Shown: positions 47,031 through 58,990, numbered from the stretch's first letter. The stretch is DNA of 64,000 nt from Anaeramoeba flamelloides (GCA_027625915.1 JANTQA010000012.1:1767001-1831000), one strand, 5' to 3'. Made by a program: numbers and translations. Notes: a model not told the origin generated them from the letters alone.

Positions 47031-48479
47031 TCATCTGATGTTTTGAATTATATTTTGAAGATAATTATCAATCCAATATTTAGTTTGTATTTTTTATAAA
47101 TGAAGGAAAAAATAAGTGAAAATAAAGATGTAAATCAAAACTTTGACAATATTTTACAAATAAAATTGATTTAACATTTTTTTTTTGATTTGGTATTTTT
47201 TTTTAGGAATAACTAATTATTTTAAAAGTGTTTCCAAGTTTTTGAAATATTTTTTTAAAATTTCTACATTTTTATCTTCAGTTAGGAAATTAAGCAAAAT
47301 CTTTGTTTTGTTTAATTACTATTTACATCAAATAAAAAATAATAAAACATAAAAAATAAAATGTTTTTTTCTTTCGAATTTTTAAAGTTTTTATGTTAAA
47401 AAAAGGAAACGACTTATTTTATAAAGTTTTTCTCTCAATATTTATAACTAAACAGTTATTTGAATGTTTGAGATAAATACAGTCTTTCCAAGTCTACCAT
47501 AAAATTTTAAATAAAACACAATTGATTTTTCTATTCTTATTTTCAATTTTCAAAAAATTCGGAAATAAGAGTTATTATTCCAAAAAAATTAATAATAAAT
47601 GTGCTATTATTCAAAATTTTAAAGATTAAAAAATAAAAATTTGAAGATTCTTGAAGCACTTAAAAATATAGTTCAAAAAAGGTAAATTTTTAAAGATCAG
47701 AAAATATTGATATTTTTTTGCGCTTTTTTGGACCAATAATTCTTAAGTTTTAAGTGATCTTGAATTTTTTTTTTGATGTTTTAAAATTTGAATAATAGCA
47801 CATTTATTATTAATTTTTTTGGAATAATAACTCTTATTTCCGAATTTTTTGAAAATTGAAAATAAGAATAGAAAAATCAATTGTGTTTTGTTTAAAATCT
47901 TATGGTAGACTTGGAACGGCTGTAACTGGTTTAATAAATCAGATTTATATAATTTTTGATTTTGTATTCCTATTTTTTTTTAATTTATTATAATTATAAT
48001 ATTTTTTAGATAGATTCATATAATTGTAATAATTAATGAAGAGGATTCATGACTTTCTTTCTTAAAGATAGATTGTGATAATAATTTTTTTAAAAACATA
48101 TCTTGAAAGAAACCTCAAATTCTAGTCCGAAATGTAATATAAACTATATAATATATCTACTTTTACAATAAAAAATTTATTAAAAAAATGAATTAAAAGA
48201 AAAGATAACATTTTATTTTTAAATAAGTCGGCAGGTTATTCAAAGAAGAAAATTATACTTTTTTTATTTGAAGTTTTAATTTTTTTTTTAAATGATAATT
48301 GATTTAGCGAAAATAAATTATCTATTTTAAGAAAAAATATGTTTGAAAGTTTGATATTATTGATCATTTAAAATATTCGTTTAGACAAGAAATATTTTAA
48401 TTTTGAAAGTTTAAGTGTGAGTAAAAAATATGGGGATCGTAACAATAAAGAAAGTTTTTCTTCTTTATTTGATAATAAT
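44523..48479. other. AT-rich intergenic DNA
   Basis: No supported gene in 4 kb. It includes a TA run at 46993-47026 and the fold-back element 47480-47922. Long T and A runs are frequent. The segment 48180-48479 is the 3' flank of the protease gene. Confidence 0.5.
47480..47922. mobile_element. Fold-back MITE, TA target site, arms of about 140 bp
   Basis: Left end CAGTCTTTCCAAGTCTACC, right end inverse GGTAGACTTGGAACGGCTG, with TA on both sides (47478-47479 and 47923-47924). The arms pair for about 140 bases each, including GAAATAAGAGTTATTATTCC and AATGTGCTATTATTCAAA with their inverses. The centre also pairs partly, so the 443-bp unit is nearly a full palindrome. CAGT ends and the TA duplication resemble the 198-bp family, but the sequence is otherwise different. 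Confidence 0.85.
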
Positions 48480-49460
48480 TTAGAGATTTTTACAAGAGTT
48501 TGGATAGACAGCAGAGGTGGCGATACCACAGTTATTGGATTTATCTTTAGCCATGTAAATGTAACCTTCGTTACCCCAAGAAGTGTTCCATGAATTTTTG
48601 ACAATCCAGTATTTGTCGTTGTTTTTGGACACCATATCCAACACAGAGGACAGCGTGATCAAGTTGAGATGATGAGCAATCTGGTTCGTAGTAGACACCT
48701 GATTTGTATTGTTGGAAACTCCAGTGAGAAGCGTCGATGGCAACAGAGATTGGACCGTTTTGTTCGACAGCGGTTGCAAGAGCAGCTTCTGATCCAGCTT
48801 CGATGTTTGTGTGGCCTGTACATGTTCCTTTCTTCTTACATTTGCTTTTTTTTACAGGTTTCTTGGACGGCGTGATATGGATAATCTTTTTTCGCTACAG
48901 TCACCTCCTTGGTTTTGGACCCATTCAAGAGCTAAGTATGGCCAACATCCATTACATCCGTAACAATCACTGTCACAATCCACGATCATGGATTCAGAGT
49001 ATGAATTCAAGACACCTGTGTCAATGAAATCTCTTCCTTCCATGGTACCTGTTGTCGAGAAACTCCAACATGATCCACATTGTCCTTGGTCTTTAACTGG
49101 TGTAACAGCTCCTTTTTTTCTCCAATCGACAGATTCGGCAGTTGGTTGTTCCTTGTTGTCCCAGACGGGTGCGTCAGAGTATTGGAGTGGCATGTTTGGT
49201 AAGATGGATAAGTATTCGTCTCTTGTCCAGTCTGAAAATTGATTGATTCCTGTCTTGAAAGAGACATCAGTTCGTGCGTTATGAGCTTTGATTCTGTCAA
49301 GGTTGCTCTTGAACAGAGAGAATCTCAAGGCTTGCTCTTCTGGCCTGTAGTTTTTGTTGTATTGTGTTTGGAACTTTGAGAAAAGGAAGTTGTAGTTCTC
49401 TTCTGTCAGTGGTTCACAGAACGCAGCAATGACTAATAAAGCAATTAAAAGAAATTTCAT
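48480..49460 (-). pseudogene. Papain-family (cathepsin L-like) cysteine protease, frame broken at three A-runs
   Basis: Starts MKFLLIALLVIAAFCEP, a signal peptide; then an I29 propeptide (RFSLFKSNLDRIKAHN; TGINQFSDWT) and the mature enzyme from about SVDWRKKGAVTPVKDQ. The catalytic Cys is in QCGSCWSF, the His in LDHAVL, the Asn in NSWNTSWG. Secreted or lysosomal proteolysis is the family role. The reading frame shifts at three homopolymers, T-runs on the plus strand at 48887-48892, 48846-48853 and 48622-48626; on either side of each the protein follows cathepsin L closely. This could be a young pseudogene or three length errors in the assembly. The usual GCNGG reads GCNGC, and NSWG reads NSWN. 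The gene is much GC-richer than its surroundings, as in highly expressed genes. Confidence 0.85.
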
Positions 49461-50588
49461 TGTTTAAAATTCTGTGTTAACAAAGTTCAGTTTTTAAGTA
49501 GGATCAAAAGAGAAATGAAGGAAAAAAAAAAAGAAAAGATAAGTGAGTGATATAAGTGAATCAAATCAAAATGAAAAAATGTATAAACGAAAGTCCAAAA
49601 GAAAGAAAGAAAAAAAAAAATTAATTACAATTAAAGAAATAATCAATTAAAATAATGGAATTTACAAATCAGAATTTTTCTTTTCAAGAGAATATTTTCA
49701 AGATTTAAATCAAATAATAGACTCAACAAAAATAACCAGACTTTGGTATTATTTTCCGATTTGAGTCTTTTTACGTTATTTGGATATAAATTTAAATAGA
49801 TAATTATTACTTTTTTCTCTGAAAAAAAATGTTTGAGTCAAGAATAATTTTGAGATCTGAAAAAATTTAAAACTTTGGTTATCTTTTTAAAATCGACCAA
49901 TTCGAAGACCAAAGCTATTTTTTAAGAAATGAATAATTTATATTGAATTTTTGTTTTTTTATTGAAAAATGATCTGGGTTTTCTTGTCAAAATAACTTAA
50001 AAATCTTTGTTGACAATTTTAATTGAGTTTTTGTTGTTAATCCTTTTTTTTTACTTTAAGGTAACAAAAATTGTTTATGAAACTGTTTTTAAAATTAAAG
50101 ACATTTGTGTCACTTAATATTTGTAATCCAACAATTCTGAATTTCTTTTGTTTGATTTGTATTTTGGGATTTGGAATATTTTGGTTTTTTCAGTTTTTAT
50201 ATAAAAACATTCTATTTTGGAAAGTTGACATTTTTAAAACAAACCAATTTCCAAAAATATGTACACACAAGGTTTTAGAGTTTTTAATGGTTGATTTCTC
50301 AATGGACCAAAATAAAGATATTTTTTTTAAAAAATCTTGACTCATTCTTTAAATATATTTTATTTTTGGATAAATGAATTGGGAAACAAACTTTTAAAAA
50401 GAAGAGTTAAAAATTTTTTCTTTGCTTCGTTTTAATGTTTTTTTGGAACTCCATTCAAGCATAAAAATATAGTTTGAACAAAAAATCGAAATGAACTTAT
50501 TTAGTCTTCTGGGGTTTACTAAAATAGCACGTCATTCAAGAAGGTACATCTCTACCTCTCTTGAATACCCTTTCAATTTTGAACCGAA
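49461..50588. other. Upstream flank of the protease gene and AT-rich DNA
   Basis: The first 150 bases before the protease start are A-rich and presumably hold its promoter. A hydrophobic frame at 50071-50340 (+) lacks an ATG start at its beginning and has no recognisable features. Nothing else seen. Confidence 0.4.
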
Positions 50589-50607
50589 ATTAAAAAATAC
50601 TACAATT
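50589..50607. repeat. Target-site duplication of the LINE, left copy
   Basis: The 19 bases ATTAAAAAATACTACAATT recur exactly at 51839-51857, on the other side of the LINE fragment. Confidence 0.88.
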
Positions 50608-51838
50608 TTTTTTTTTTTTTAATTTTGAAGGGAGGAAATTAATTTCCTCTTACAGCCCTAATTCCTAAATTTTTGTTTCGAAATTTTAACAGAGAATCAT
50701 AATTTTCTTTATCATTAACCAATGATAAGATGAATAATGATTCTTTATTTTAAATAATATCAAAGATATTATTCTTATTATTTTTATTTATTTGTATTAA
50801 TTCTTTAATCCAGATTTTTCGATTTTTTTTCATAGAATTGTTAATTCCATAAAAAATGATCGATATCTTCATCTATTTCTGTGTTATGGTATTTTTTGCA
50901 CAGGTTGTATGATTTTGTTTTTATTTTATTCTTATCATAAACATAAGAATATCTGTTTAAATAATTTGTAAAGTCTCTTATTTTTAAAATTGTAGTTGAT
51001 CCTTTCAATTTTAAGTATTTTTTTTGTTTATTTATTTTATTGTTATTTCTGATAATTTTTAAATATTCTTGACCTTTCCATCTAGAACAATTTATTATAA
51101 ATTTTTCTCTAAATTGGTTTAGATTTAATTCTAATAATTGTAAGGTTTCTATTTCCCAATTAATATTTTTATTATCCTTTTTTGAAAACTTTAAAATTTT
51201 GGATATAGTCCAAAACCCAGAATTTCTAATTTCTTTTTGAGTTTATATCTTCTTTTATATATTGAAATTCTTACTTGGTCAATTTTTGCTTCAGTTTTAT
51301 AGATTACCCTTGGGGGATGTGGATTAATTTTTAAAATTTTTATTATCTTTTTATTTATCCAAACATCAATTGAGTTGAAATCTTTTTGAGGTAGATTAAA
51401 TATAACTAATACATTAAATATAACTAATCCATAAAATAACTGTCTAATACATATTGATTTAAACATTTGTAATTTTACTTCATTTGTGAAATTTTGTTGG
51501 TTAAAAATGATCTTTATTTTTTTGAAGTTACTTTTAACTTTTTTGAAGTTTTTTTTTTAAATGTTTCTTTTTTTCAAGCCAAATATCTAAATATTTTATT
51601 TTGGATAATTGATTTGATTTTAAGGTTTTTTTAGTATTTGATTCATTCCAAATTCTTGAATAATTTTAAAGATTATAATTAATTTTTTGTCAATTTCTGA
51701 TATCGTTCCCTCCATTATTAAAATTAAGTCATCTGCAAACATTTGAACATGATAAACTAAATATTAAATTTCTTCAATAAAAAGTGGCTAATATATCCAA
51801 AAATTAAAGGAAAAAGAGGATCTCCTTGATAGATCCCT
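50608..51838 (-). mobile_element. 5'-truncated non-LTR retrotransposon (LINE) with poly(A) tail
   Basis: The minus strand encodes reverse-transcriptase motifs: GIYQGDPLFPLIFGY (about 51800-51845), VQMFADDLILIMEG (catalytic YADD-type box, about 51715-51755) and KIKYLDIWLEKK (about 51550-51590). A C-terminal region follows, including INWEIETLQLLELN to LCKKYHNTEIDEDIDHFLWN (about 50840-51165), like the Cys/His-containing end of many LINE proteins. At the left the element ends in a T-run (poly(A) on its own strand), and 19-bp duplications flank it, so it inserted by target-primed reverse transcription. The 5' part, including endonuclease and RT palm start, is missing. Frame changes exist, for example between the QGDP and FADD blocks, so it is dead. 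Confidence 0.9.
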
Positions 51839-51857
51839 ATTAAAAAATACTACAATT
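51839..51857. repeat. Target-site duplication of the LINE, right copy
   Basis: Identical 19-bp partner of 50589-50607, marking the right edge of the insertion. Confidence 0.88.
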
Positions 51858-52103
51858 AAGAGAATAGTTTCTGTTTATTAATATTTTCTTCTAAATTGTT
51901 TAATTGAGGCCAAATTATTTTATTTTAAAGAAAATTATATCAAAAGAGTGAGTAGATTTGCAAAAAGGATTGTATTTTTGAGCTTTTTAAAAATCCAAAA
52001 TTATCATTTTAAGCATTCTATAAAAAGTACCCTTTGAGTAATTTTTTAGTTTATAGCTCTATTTGGGAGTTCAGTATTTTAATCATCTTGATAAAGATTA
52101 TAT

Positions 52104-53220
52104 TTGAATAATAAAAAATACAAAATTTATTGGATCTCAATGATAAAAAAAGTAAAAAAACAAATAAAAAGTTCAGATTTCTTATCGACAATATGTAAAT
52201 CAAAAAAAAAAAAAAAAAAATTCAAAAGATCTCAATCAGAAACAATTCAATTAACAAAAAAAAAGGATAAGAGGATTCCAAATTTGAAAAAACACAAATT
52301 TAATAAAAAATCATCATTTCATGTTTTCTATTTCAAAATTCAAAATTTCCCATAATTAAGGTACTAATAGTTTTCTTTCGTAACAAAAACTATTTAATTC
52401 AATTTAAGTGAATTTTTGGTTGTATTATAGCTAGCTATATTTGACAAAGTAAGCATTTTGCAATATTCTTTCAGAAAAAAACAACTCATTTGAGAAATGA
52501 AAAAAAAATCCAAGTTCACAAATATTGCCAAAGATTGACACTTCGAAACTCGATTAGTGTTATTCAAAATTATAATGAACAACAATTTATATTGGAAGTA
52601 TGTTTCTCATTTTGTGTACTTTTTTTCTAAAAATATACTCTTTTCTAATTGTTGGTTTTTAGTAATCTAACTTAGCTCAGATACCTATTAATTTTTAATT
52701 TATATTGAGTATTGATTAAAATTAAATTTTTTTTTTTTATTTTCAAAGATTATTTTCTATCATAATAACTCCTTTCATAATTAAAGAAAATTTAATTTTT
52801 TTTTTTTTTAATTTTTTTCGTCTTTGAATTTTCATTTTACTAGCAAGAATAGTTTCAAAGGAAAAAGATCAAATGTATACTAATTAATACGGAGATATTG
52901 AAATACTCAAATTAAAAGTATAGGTTAATTTAAAAATAAAATCTAAAAACAATTACAAAAATACCAAGGGTTCAATGATATAAGATCAAAAAAAAAAACA
53001 AGAAATTTCAATTATTAAACAATGATCGCCAATATGAAAATTTGTGATCAATTTTCCAATAAAATTAATTTACTCAAAAGTATTATGACTGTACTTTTTG
53101 TGGAGTTCTTAATTAAAGATAGCATTGCATTGATCTTATTTTTCATTTTCAGTAATGGTTCACAATTAAAAATCATGTTTAGCTTTTTTCCCTGTTTCAT
53201 TTTTTTTACCAAATGGTAAT
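52104..53220 (+). pseudogene. Possible kinase-related exons or remnant, similar to the region before the pseudokinase
   Basis: 52430-52650 resembles 967-1190. A likely exon at 52469-52599 has acceptor TTCTTTCAG and donor GTATGT; it reads LRNEKKIQVHKYC then RLTLRNSISVIQNYNEQQFILE, with the spacing of a kinase N-lobe helix C and beta-4/5 (compare xxNEIKILKxLxHPNI and YLVLE). A 26-nt interval GTAAGC...TTTCAG precedes it, the size of a very short intron. Upstream, a K-rich frame (52104-52355) might be an N-terminal part, but stops interrupt joining them. A frame at 53022-53219 might be a C-lobe relic. No catalytic motif seen. Low confidence overall. Confidence 0.35.
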
Positions 53221-53569
53221 TTCTTTTCTCTTTTTTTCAATATAAAAATAATTAGAGTATGTTTTTTTCATGAATAATCGTGAAATCTATGATTTTACTA
53301 TTAAATTTTTTTTCAAGGAAATTTAAGAAAAAGGAAATTTAGATTGTAATTTACACTTCTTTAATAATAATTATGATAAAAACAAAAGTAAAATAATTAA
53401 AAAAAAAATTTGTTTCTTTATTTGAAAATAAATTTAAGTATTTAATTTAGGAAATATTAAGGAAAAAATAATAAAAATAATTGGTATTTGGATAGTACAT
53501 TGAGAAAAAAAAAGAAAAAAAACGAATTAAAAACAAATGAGACAATTAAAAACACTACCATAACATAAA

Positions 53570-54178
53570 TCATTTCTCCAAAAAATTTTCAAAAATTGGT
53601 GTAATTTTTTCCAAAATATCCATTCTTTTTTCAAAATAATAATCTAAAGTTTGGTTTTCATTTTGATCTATTTGCTGAAAAAATTCATTAGTTTGATTTT
53701 TAAGATCTTTTAAGATTTTTTTACATTCCTTTTCAGAAATATTACCTTTTTTATTTTCATTCATTTGGGGATAATCTTGTCCACATATAAAATCATTTTT
53801 AATTATTTTTTTTTTTTTTTTTTTTTTTTGTTTATTCTTCGTTTTAAGAAGTTGATCACTAAATAAAGAGGAGGAAAAGAGGTCACTCATCTGAGTATTA
53901 TCTCTTTTCCGAATTGAAGAATTTGGAAATAAATTTATTTGAGGAGTGTTTTGTTGGTTTTTATTTTGATTTTCATTCTGATTTTTATTTTGATTTTCAG
54001 TCTGGTTTTTATTTTGATATTTATTTTTGTTTTCATTTTGATTTTTTTTTTTTTTTTTTTTTAATTTGACCAATGGCTGCGTATGATATTGTGGTCGCCT
54101 TTGGATAATTGATGGAATTTTATCAGATGGTGAAGGAAATTCAACGTTTAGATTTAGATTCAAATTATTACTACCGAG
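53570..54178 (-). CDS. Hypothetical protein, N/K-rich with helical C-terminus (3' exon)
   Basis: Open from a probable splice acceptor (TTTAATAG on the minus strand, ending at 54179) to the stop at 53570-53572, 202 codons. The N-terminal part has a short ordered piece (NVEFPSPSDKIPSIIQRRPQYHTQPL), then a K-run and N/Q/K repeats, a Ser-rich SDLFSSSLFSDQLL, another K-run, and a C-terminal amphipathic region (KKILKDLKNQTNEFFQQIDQNENQTLDYYFEKRMDILEKI) likely to form a coiled coil. No ATG precedes the N-terminal residues within this exon, so a 5' exon is needed; an ATG followed by GTACTC near 54481-54492 is one unproven option. I do not recognise a family. Confidence 0.55.
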   Translation of the reverse strand, partial: LGSNNLNLNLNVEFPSPSDKIPSIIQRRPQYHTQPLVKLKKKKKKNQNENKNKYQNKNQTENQNKNQNENQNKNQQNTPQINLFPNSSIRKRDNTQMSDLFSSSLFSDQLLKTKNKQKKKKKKKIIKNDFICGQDYPQMNENKKGNISEKECKKILKDLKNQTNEFFQQIDQNENQTLDYYFEKRMDILEKITPIFENFLEK

Positions 54179-55778
54179 CTATTAAATAAGGGTTTTCGAA
54201 GATAATTTTATATAATAAAAAAATTAGAAAGGGGAAAAAAAAAATAAGATTTTTATAGAAACATTTTAAAAGTGTTTAGATTATTCCCGAATGGGACTTT
54301 TCCTAAAAAATATAATTGATTTTGTTTTTTTTTTTTGAATTTTGAATTTTCAATTCAAAGGTTTTCTTTTAAACAATCAAATTAAAGGTAATTAAAAAAA
54401 TTGATAATAAAATTATCTTTCATCTAATTTGCTGCTCTATATTCTTGCACCTTGTTTTATTAGATTTATCAAATGAGTACCATAGAAAATTGTCTCTCTT
54501 TTATATCATTAGACACAAGTGTTATTATTAAGCATTTAATTTTTTTTTCATGCGACTCTTTGGATTCATATGATACTTCCTTAATTATTCTATTGGTAAA
54601 ATGTTTATTTCATTTTTCTTCTTTAAAAAATAAATTTTTAATTGTTTAAAGTGGCTGGTTTGAATTTTTTGTTCTCTAGTATTCAAAAATATTGTTTAAA
54701 AGTTGAACATTTTTTGATTTAGTATTTTATAATTTATATCGAATAAATTGTATTCTGAAATTTCAGTCCAGTGATAGAATTTTTGTGATATGTGTTTGAA
54801 AAAATGTTTTTGTTAAACGATATGAAGAAACATAAAGTATGAATTTTGTAATTATTATCACAAATTTCCCAGTTAAAAGATGACATTTCTTTTTTTTTTG
54901 TTTTGAATAATTTCAGTTAAAAATCTAATTAAGGAAGTAGGTACATTTACAATTTGGAAAAATTTTAATTGTGTAAAACATTACCCAAAGTGATTTTTTG
55001 AGTGCAATGTGATATTAAAACTTTGAAACCAAAAATTCATTCGTCACTCTATTCGTGAAAAGAAATACAAAATAAAAGTAAATCGCATAGAACGAGGAGT
55101 TTAATCTTTATATTTTCAATTATTTGAACATTTTTTTTTATTAAAGTTTTTGGTTTAATTAAATTTTGGTTTTGGATCTAAAAATGTGTTCATACGAATG
55201 TTTGAAATTAATCATAGAATAAACTGATAAAATAATAGGCATGAGAAAGCGTGGATTTAAAGCAATTCATATCTTTTTGAATATCAAACAAGAAAGATCA
55301 CCTCACTAAATAAATTTAAACAAAGAACACAAAATTTGAACAAGCATAAAGATCTTCAAAACTTCGGTTTGAAAAAGTTTGAAACGAAAAATAAATTTTT
55401 AAAAATTTTTTAACAAGTTGGCTTACATTGATAAAAAAAAAAGATCTTTATTCTCAAAGTTAAAAGAAGATAGAATATTTTCCTTGCTTTTTGAAAAAGC
55501 AAATCACAAAAATCAAGAAATCAACGAAGCTTGAATATCAAAATTTGATAACTTTTTGATTTTTATTTCTCAGAGAGTCAATTAATCCACTTTGGGGTTT
55601 TACTAATTCAAAATTAGTGATAAAAGGTGTATTCAAAATGATAAACTTTCAAATTATCTTTTACTAGAAGATTTTAGGTTTCTGTGATTTCTGTGATTTC
55701 TGTGATTTGGAATTGAAAATAAATGAATTCTATACCAAGATACTGTTTAAATTAACCTTTTAGTGCATATATATATAT
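54179..55778. other. AT-rich intergenic DNA
   Basis: No gene accepted. A short tandem repeat of TTTCTGTGAT (three units) lies at about 55679-55710. The 5' exon of the 53570-54178 gene may lie in the first 350 bases. Confidence 0.4.
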
Positions 55779-57303
55779 CACAGGTATTACGGTTTTTCGT
55801 TTTAAAACAACGGAAAATTTAAAAAAACCCGTTTTTTCACTTTTTTTATATATATTTTTCGTTTAATTCGTTTTTACGTTTTTTGTTCCTTGAAAAAGTC
55901 CTCGAATTCTTTTAAAATCATACTTTTCGTTTCTGAGTTATGAAAAAACGCAATTGAAAAAACTTAAAAATAACGAAAAAACAATAAGGATATAGATATA
56001 TGACGCCAGTGCCTTAAAGGGGTTAGAAAAAAAAAGGAAATACCTAATTTCCAATTTATGCGAGAGATTTTACTATTCCAAAATCAATGAAAATAGTTTA
56101 ATTATCTATTTTAAAAACTCCTAAACAACAAAAAGTGGGGTTTGACTTTAACAGGCTTTGAAAAATGTAAACACTTTAAACGTGGAGTAAAATAATTATT
56201 TTTTTTTATAAAAATTGATATTTGAGGGCGAAATGTAGTTCAAATTTTTACTTTTTTACTAATTCCAAATTAGATGGATTCAGACATTTTTTTGGAATTG
56301 TGGTTACACCCTCTATCAAATTTTTAATTGATCACAAAAAAAATATAAAAAATTATTAACTTAAAAAATTATTTTCACAATTACTAATTTGGAAAATGTG
56401 ATCAGTACTTTTTTCCATCATATTAATTCTCCTTCAATTTCTGAACATGAAAATTCTATTACTTTTTTTTTTAAGACAAAAAAATAAATTTTACCCCTAT
56501 TTTTTTCATCACCAATTATCCAATTACATATTTCTTAGCCATTATTTCGTTAAGAATCCTTTAATATATTTTGTAATAAAATAATTTCATTTTTTATTAT
56601 TTACCATTTTACAAAATTTCTTTCAAATAATTTTTTGTTGTTTTTTTGTCCAAAATTACAACTTTATAGATTGGTTAAAAATATTTCTGTATTTAAATGA
56701 TTGAAAAAATCCATAAAATGTGTTATAATAAGTAATATGCTCTTTCACTTTTTATATTGCTTTTAGAATTATTATATGGTTTCTTTCTTAAATGTATATA
56801 TTCTATTATAATGTATATTTGCTTTAACATAAAAAATAGAAACTGGTGAACTAGCAAAGATAAAATTAAAACACCCAGTCAAAGTGAAAAGAAGATTAAA
56901 ATTCAAGTATCTGGCAAATTTGAATTAAAATCATTAGTATATCATAATTAGATTTTTTTTTTGTTTAAAATTTTTTTTTTTAGATCGATCAAAAATTTTT
57001 TTTTTCAATAATATTTAATTACATCTAAATAAATGTTAATTATAAATTTTTTGTTAATTTATTTTTTGGTATCAAGTAAAAATAAATATATACAATAAAA
57101 TTCTTTCCATTATTTTTTACATTTATATATTATATTTATTGTTTTTTTTTAGTTCAATTGTGAAGGATTTCATAAATATACTAAAAGAAACAAATAAAAT
57201 ATTTAGTAAATACAAATTATTAAAAAAAAACTCTTTAGTTTATGGGGCTGAATTACACTGAATTCGCCCTTTTTTATTTTTCATTTGAACAAAAATTTTC
57301 CTA

Positions 57304-57339
<36 letters not shown>

Positions 57340-57411
57340 GAACGAATTTTACGCGTCGCTCACGCGTGCACAAACGCGTTTCATGACATCAACAAAATCG
57401 TCATACCTGTG
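55779..57411. mobile_element. Possible DNA transposon remnant with CACAGGTAT ends
   Basis: CACAGGTATTACGGTTTT at 55779 is mirrored in inverse at 57394-57411 (CACAGGTATGACGATTTT on the minus strand), 16 of 18 matching, and both sit in TATATA. The two subterminal regions are the only CpG-rich DNA nearby: repeated CGTTTT at the left (55790-55980) and three ACGCGT sites at the right (57349-57380). The 1.6-kb interior has no recognisable transposase. CpG clusters near both ends could be transposase-binding or methylation-related repeats. Confidence 0.45.
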
Positions 57412-58990
57412 ATATATATAAACTACTTTCGAAAAATAAGGGACCAGTTTTTCAAATTATACTCACTAAACTAATTATATGAGGAACCCTGTAAATAATC
57501 ATCAATAAACTAGAAGTTGATGGATAATCATCAGAAGATTAAATACTAACAAGGTGTCTTCTTTAAAAAATTTTATACGTTGAAAAAAATCTATTGCATT
57601 TTTTGTACAAAAATTTGGCTAAAAAAATCATCCAAAATTTTACAACATCTGGATATTATCGAATTTTTTTTCGGTTGTAAGAGTAATTTGATTGAGAATT
57701 AAATTGAAATTTTTCATCATGTAAAAATATTAAATGTAAATCAGTGAAGAAAAATTGACATCTGAAACTATTTGATTGAAGAAACTAACAAACAAAAAAA
57801 AATCAAATTGTCATCTGATTGTTTGAAAATTTTTTTATTTTCTTCCAATTTTTCAGTCAAAAGTTTGGTTAGTAAATTATGAAGTAGAAAATTTTATTTA
57901 AATTACATCATTAATCAACTGCCCAACATCATATTGAAATCCAATGATTCTAGAACGAGATCTCGAAATTTGGGCCCCTATTTTTGGAATTTAGTTTATA
58001 TATATATATATATATATTTCACCCGAATATTGAACAGAAAGAATTCAAAAAGTTTAAAAATGGATCATTTAAGAGGGGTACGTTTTAAATGAATTCTTAA
58101 TATAAGATATTTCCAAAAAATGTGACATTTTTTTTTATATTTCAATTAATATTTTCTTTTGAAGTTTTTATATTTGTAAATTGTCAAGATATAATTAAGA
58201 GGAAATATTACTAGTAATTAAATCGGAGTACATTGTTTGTATTGAAAAATATGTTAATAAAAATATTTCAAAAAAAAAATATTAATGGAAAATTGAGTTT
58301 TTCAACTTAAATTGTTAAATATCTTTAAAAATAATTTTTGATCCAAGATCTCTTATGAACCAATAGAATATAATAAAAATTGAAGTTATCTAAAAAGTGA
58401 AAAATGAGCAAATGTTGAATTTTTGTTTGGAAAATATTTTTTTAGTGTTTGGTTAAGTAGGGAAAATTATTAAATTTCAATTTTAGTCAAATTTCAAAAT
58501 TGGTCAAATTCTTATTATTTTTCAGAAAGTTAATTCAATTGAAATTTATTGGTTGTAGGTATTTAAAACCATCTTTTTGGGTAAGTTAAGATATGTTAGG
58601 GTAGTTTAGAGTATGTCAAGGTAGGTTTGGATGGTTTGGATAGTAAGTTGGAGAATTTTGGCCAGGATTTTGAAAAAAAAAAATAATTAAGATTCCCAAT
58701 TGGACTTTTGTAACTTGTTTCATTTGAAAATTTTTTCCACCTTACGTTTTGTGGTTAAAATTGTGTTTAGAACAAATTTTTAAAAAATATTTAGTATTGA
58801 TGATTTCAAAATTTTGGGTTTTCTACAATTTAAGTAATAAAATATCTACCAATCGCAAAATAATTTTTTGATTTTTCCCCTCACAACCCTGAAAAACATA
58901 TTAAAAACTTTCATATCAATGATAATAATCAAGAAACTCTTCAAAAATATGAAAAACTTCAATTTGACCAATTTTTCAATTTGTCCAATT
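57412..58990. other. AT-rich intergenic DNA
   Basis: A TA run at 57998-58017. Near 58575-58655 a G/T-richer stretch (GTTAGGGTAG, GTCAAGGTAG, GGTTTGGATGG) looks like a degenerate tandem repeat of about 10 bp. No gene seen. Confidence 0.4.

Noticed and set aside
48669-49242. Plus-strand frames across the protease gene
   Set aside because: The minus strand carries every papain-family motif in order; plus frames are its complement.
50608-51838. Interpreting the RT fragment as a virus-derived or LTR element
   Set aside because: The RT motifs, poly(A) end, 5' truncation and 19-bp duplications are those of a LINE; no terminal repeats, protease or integrase seen.
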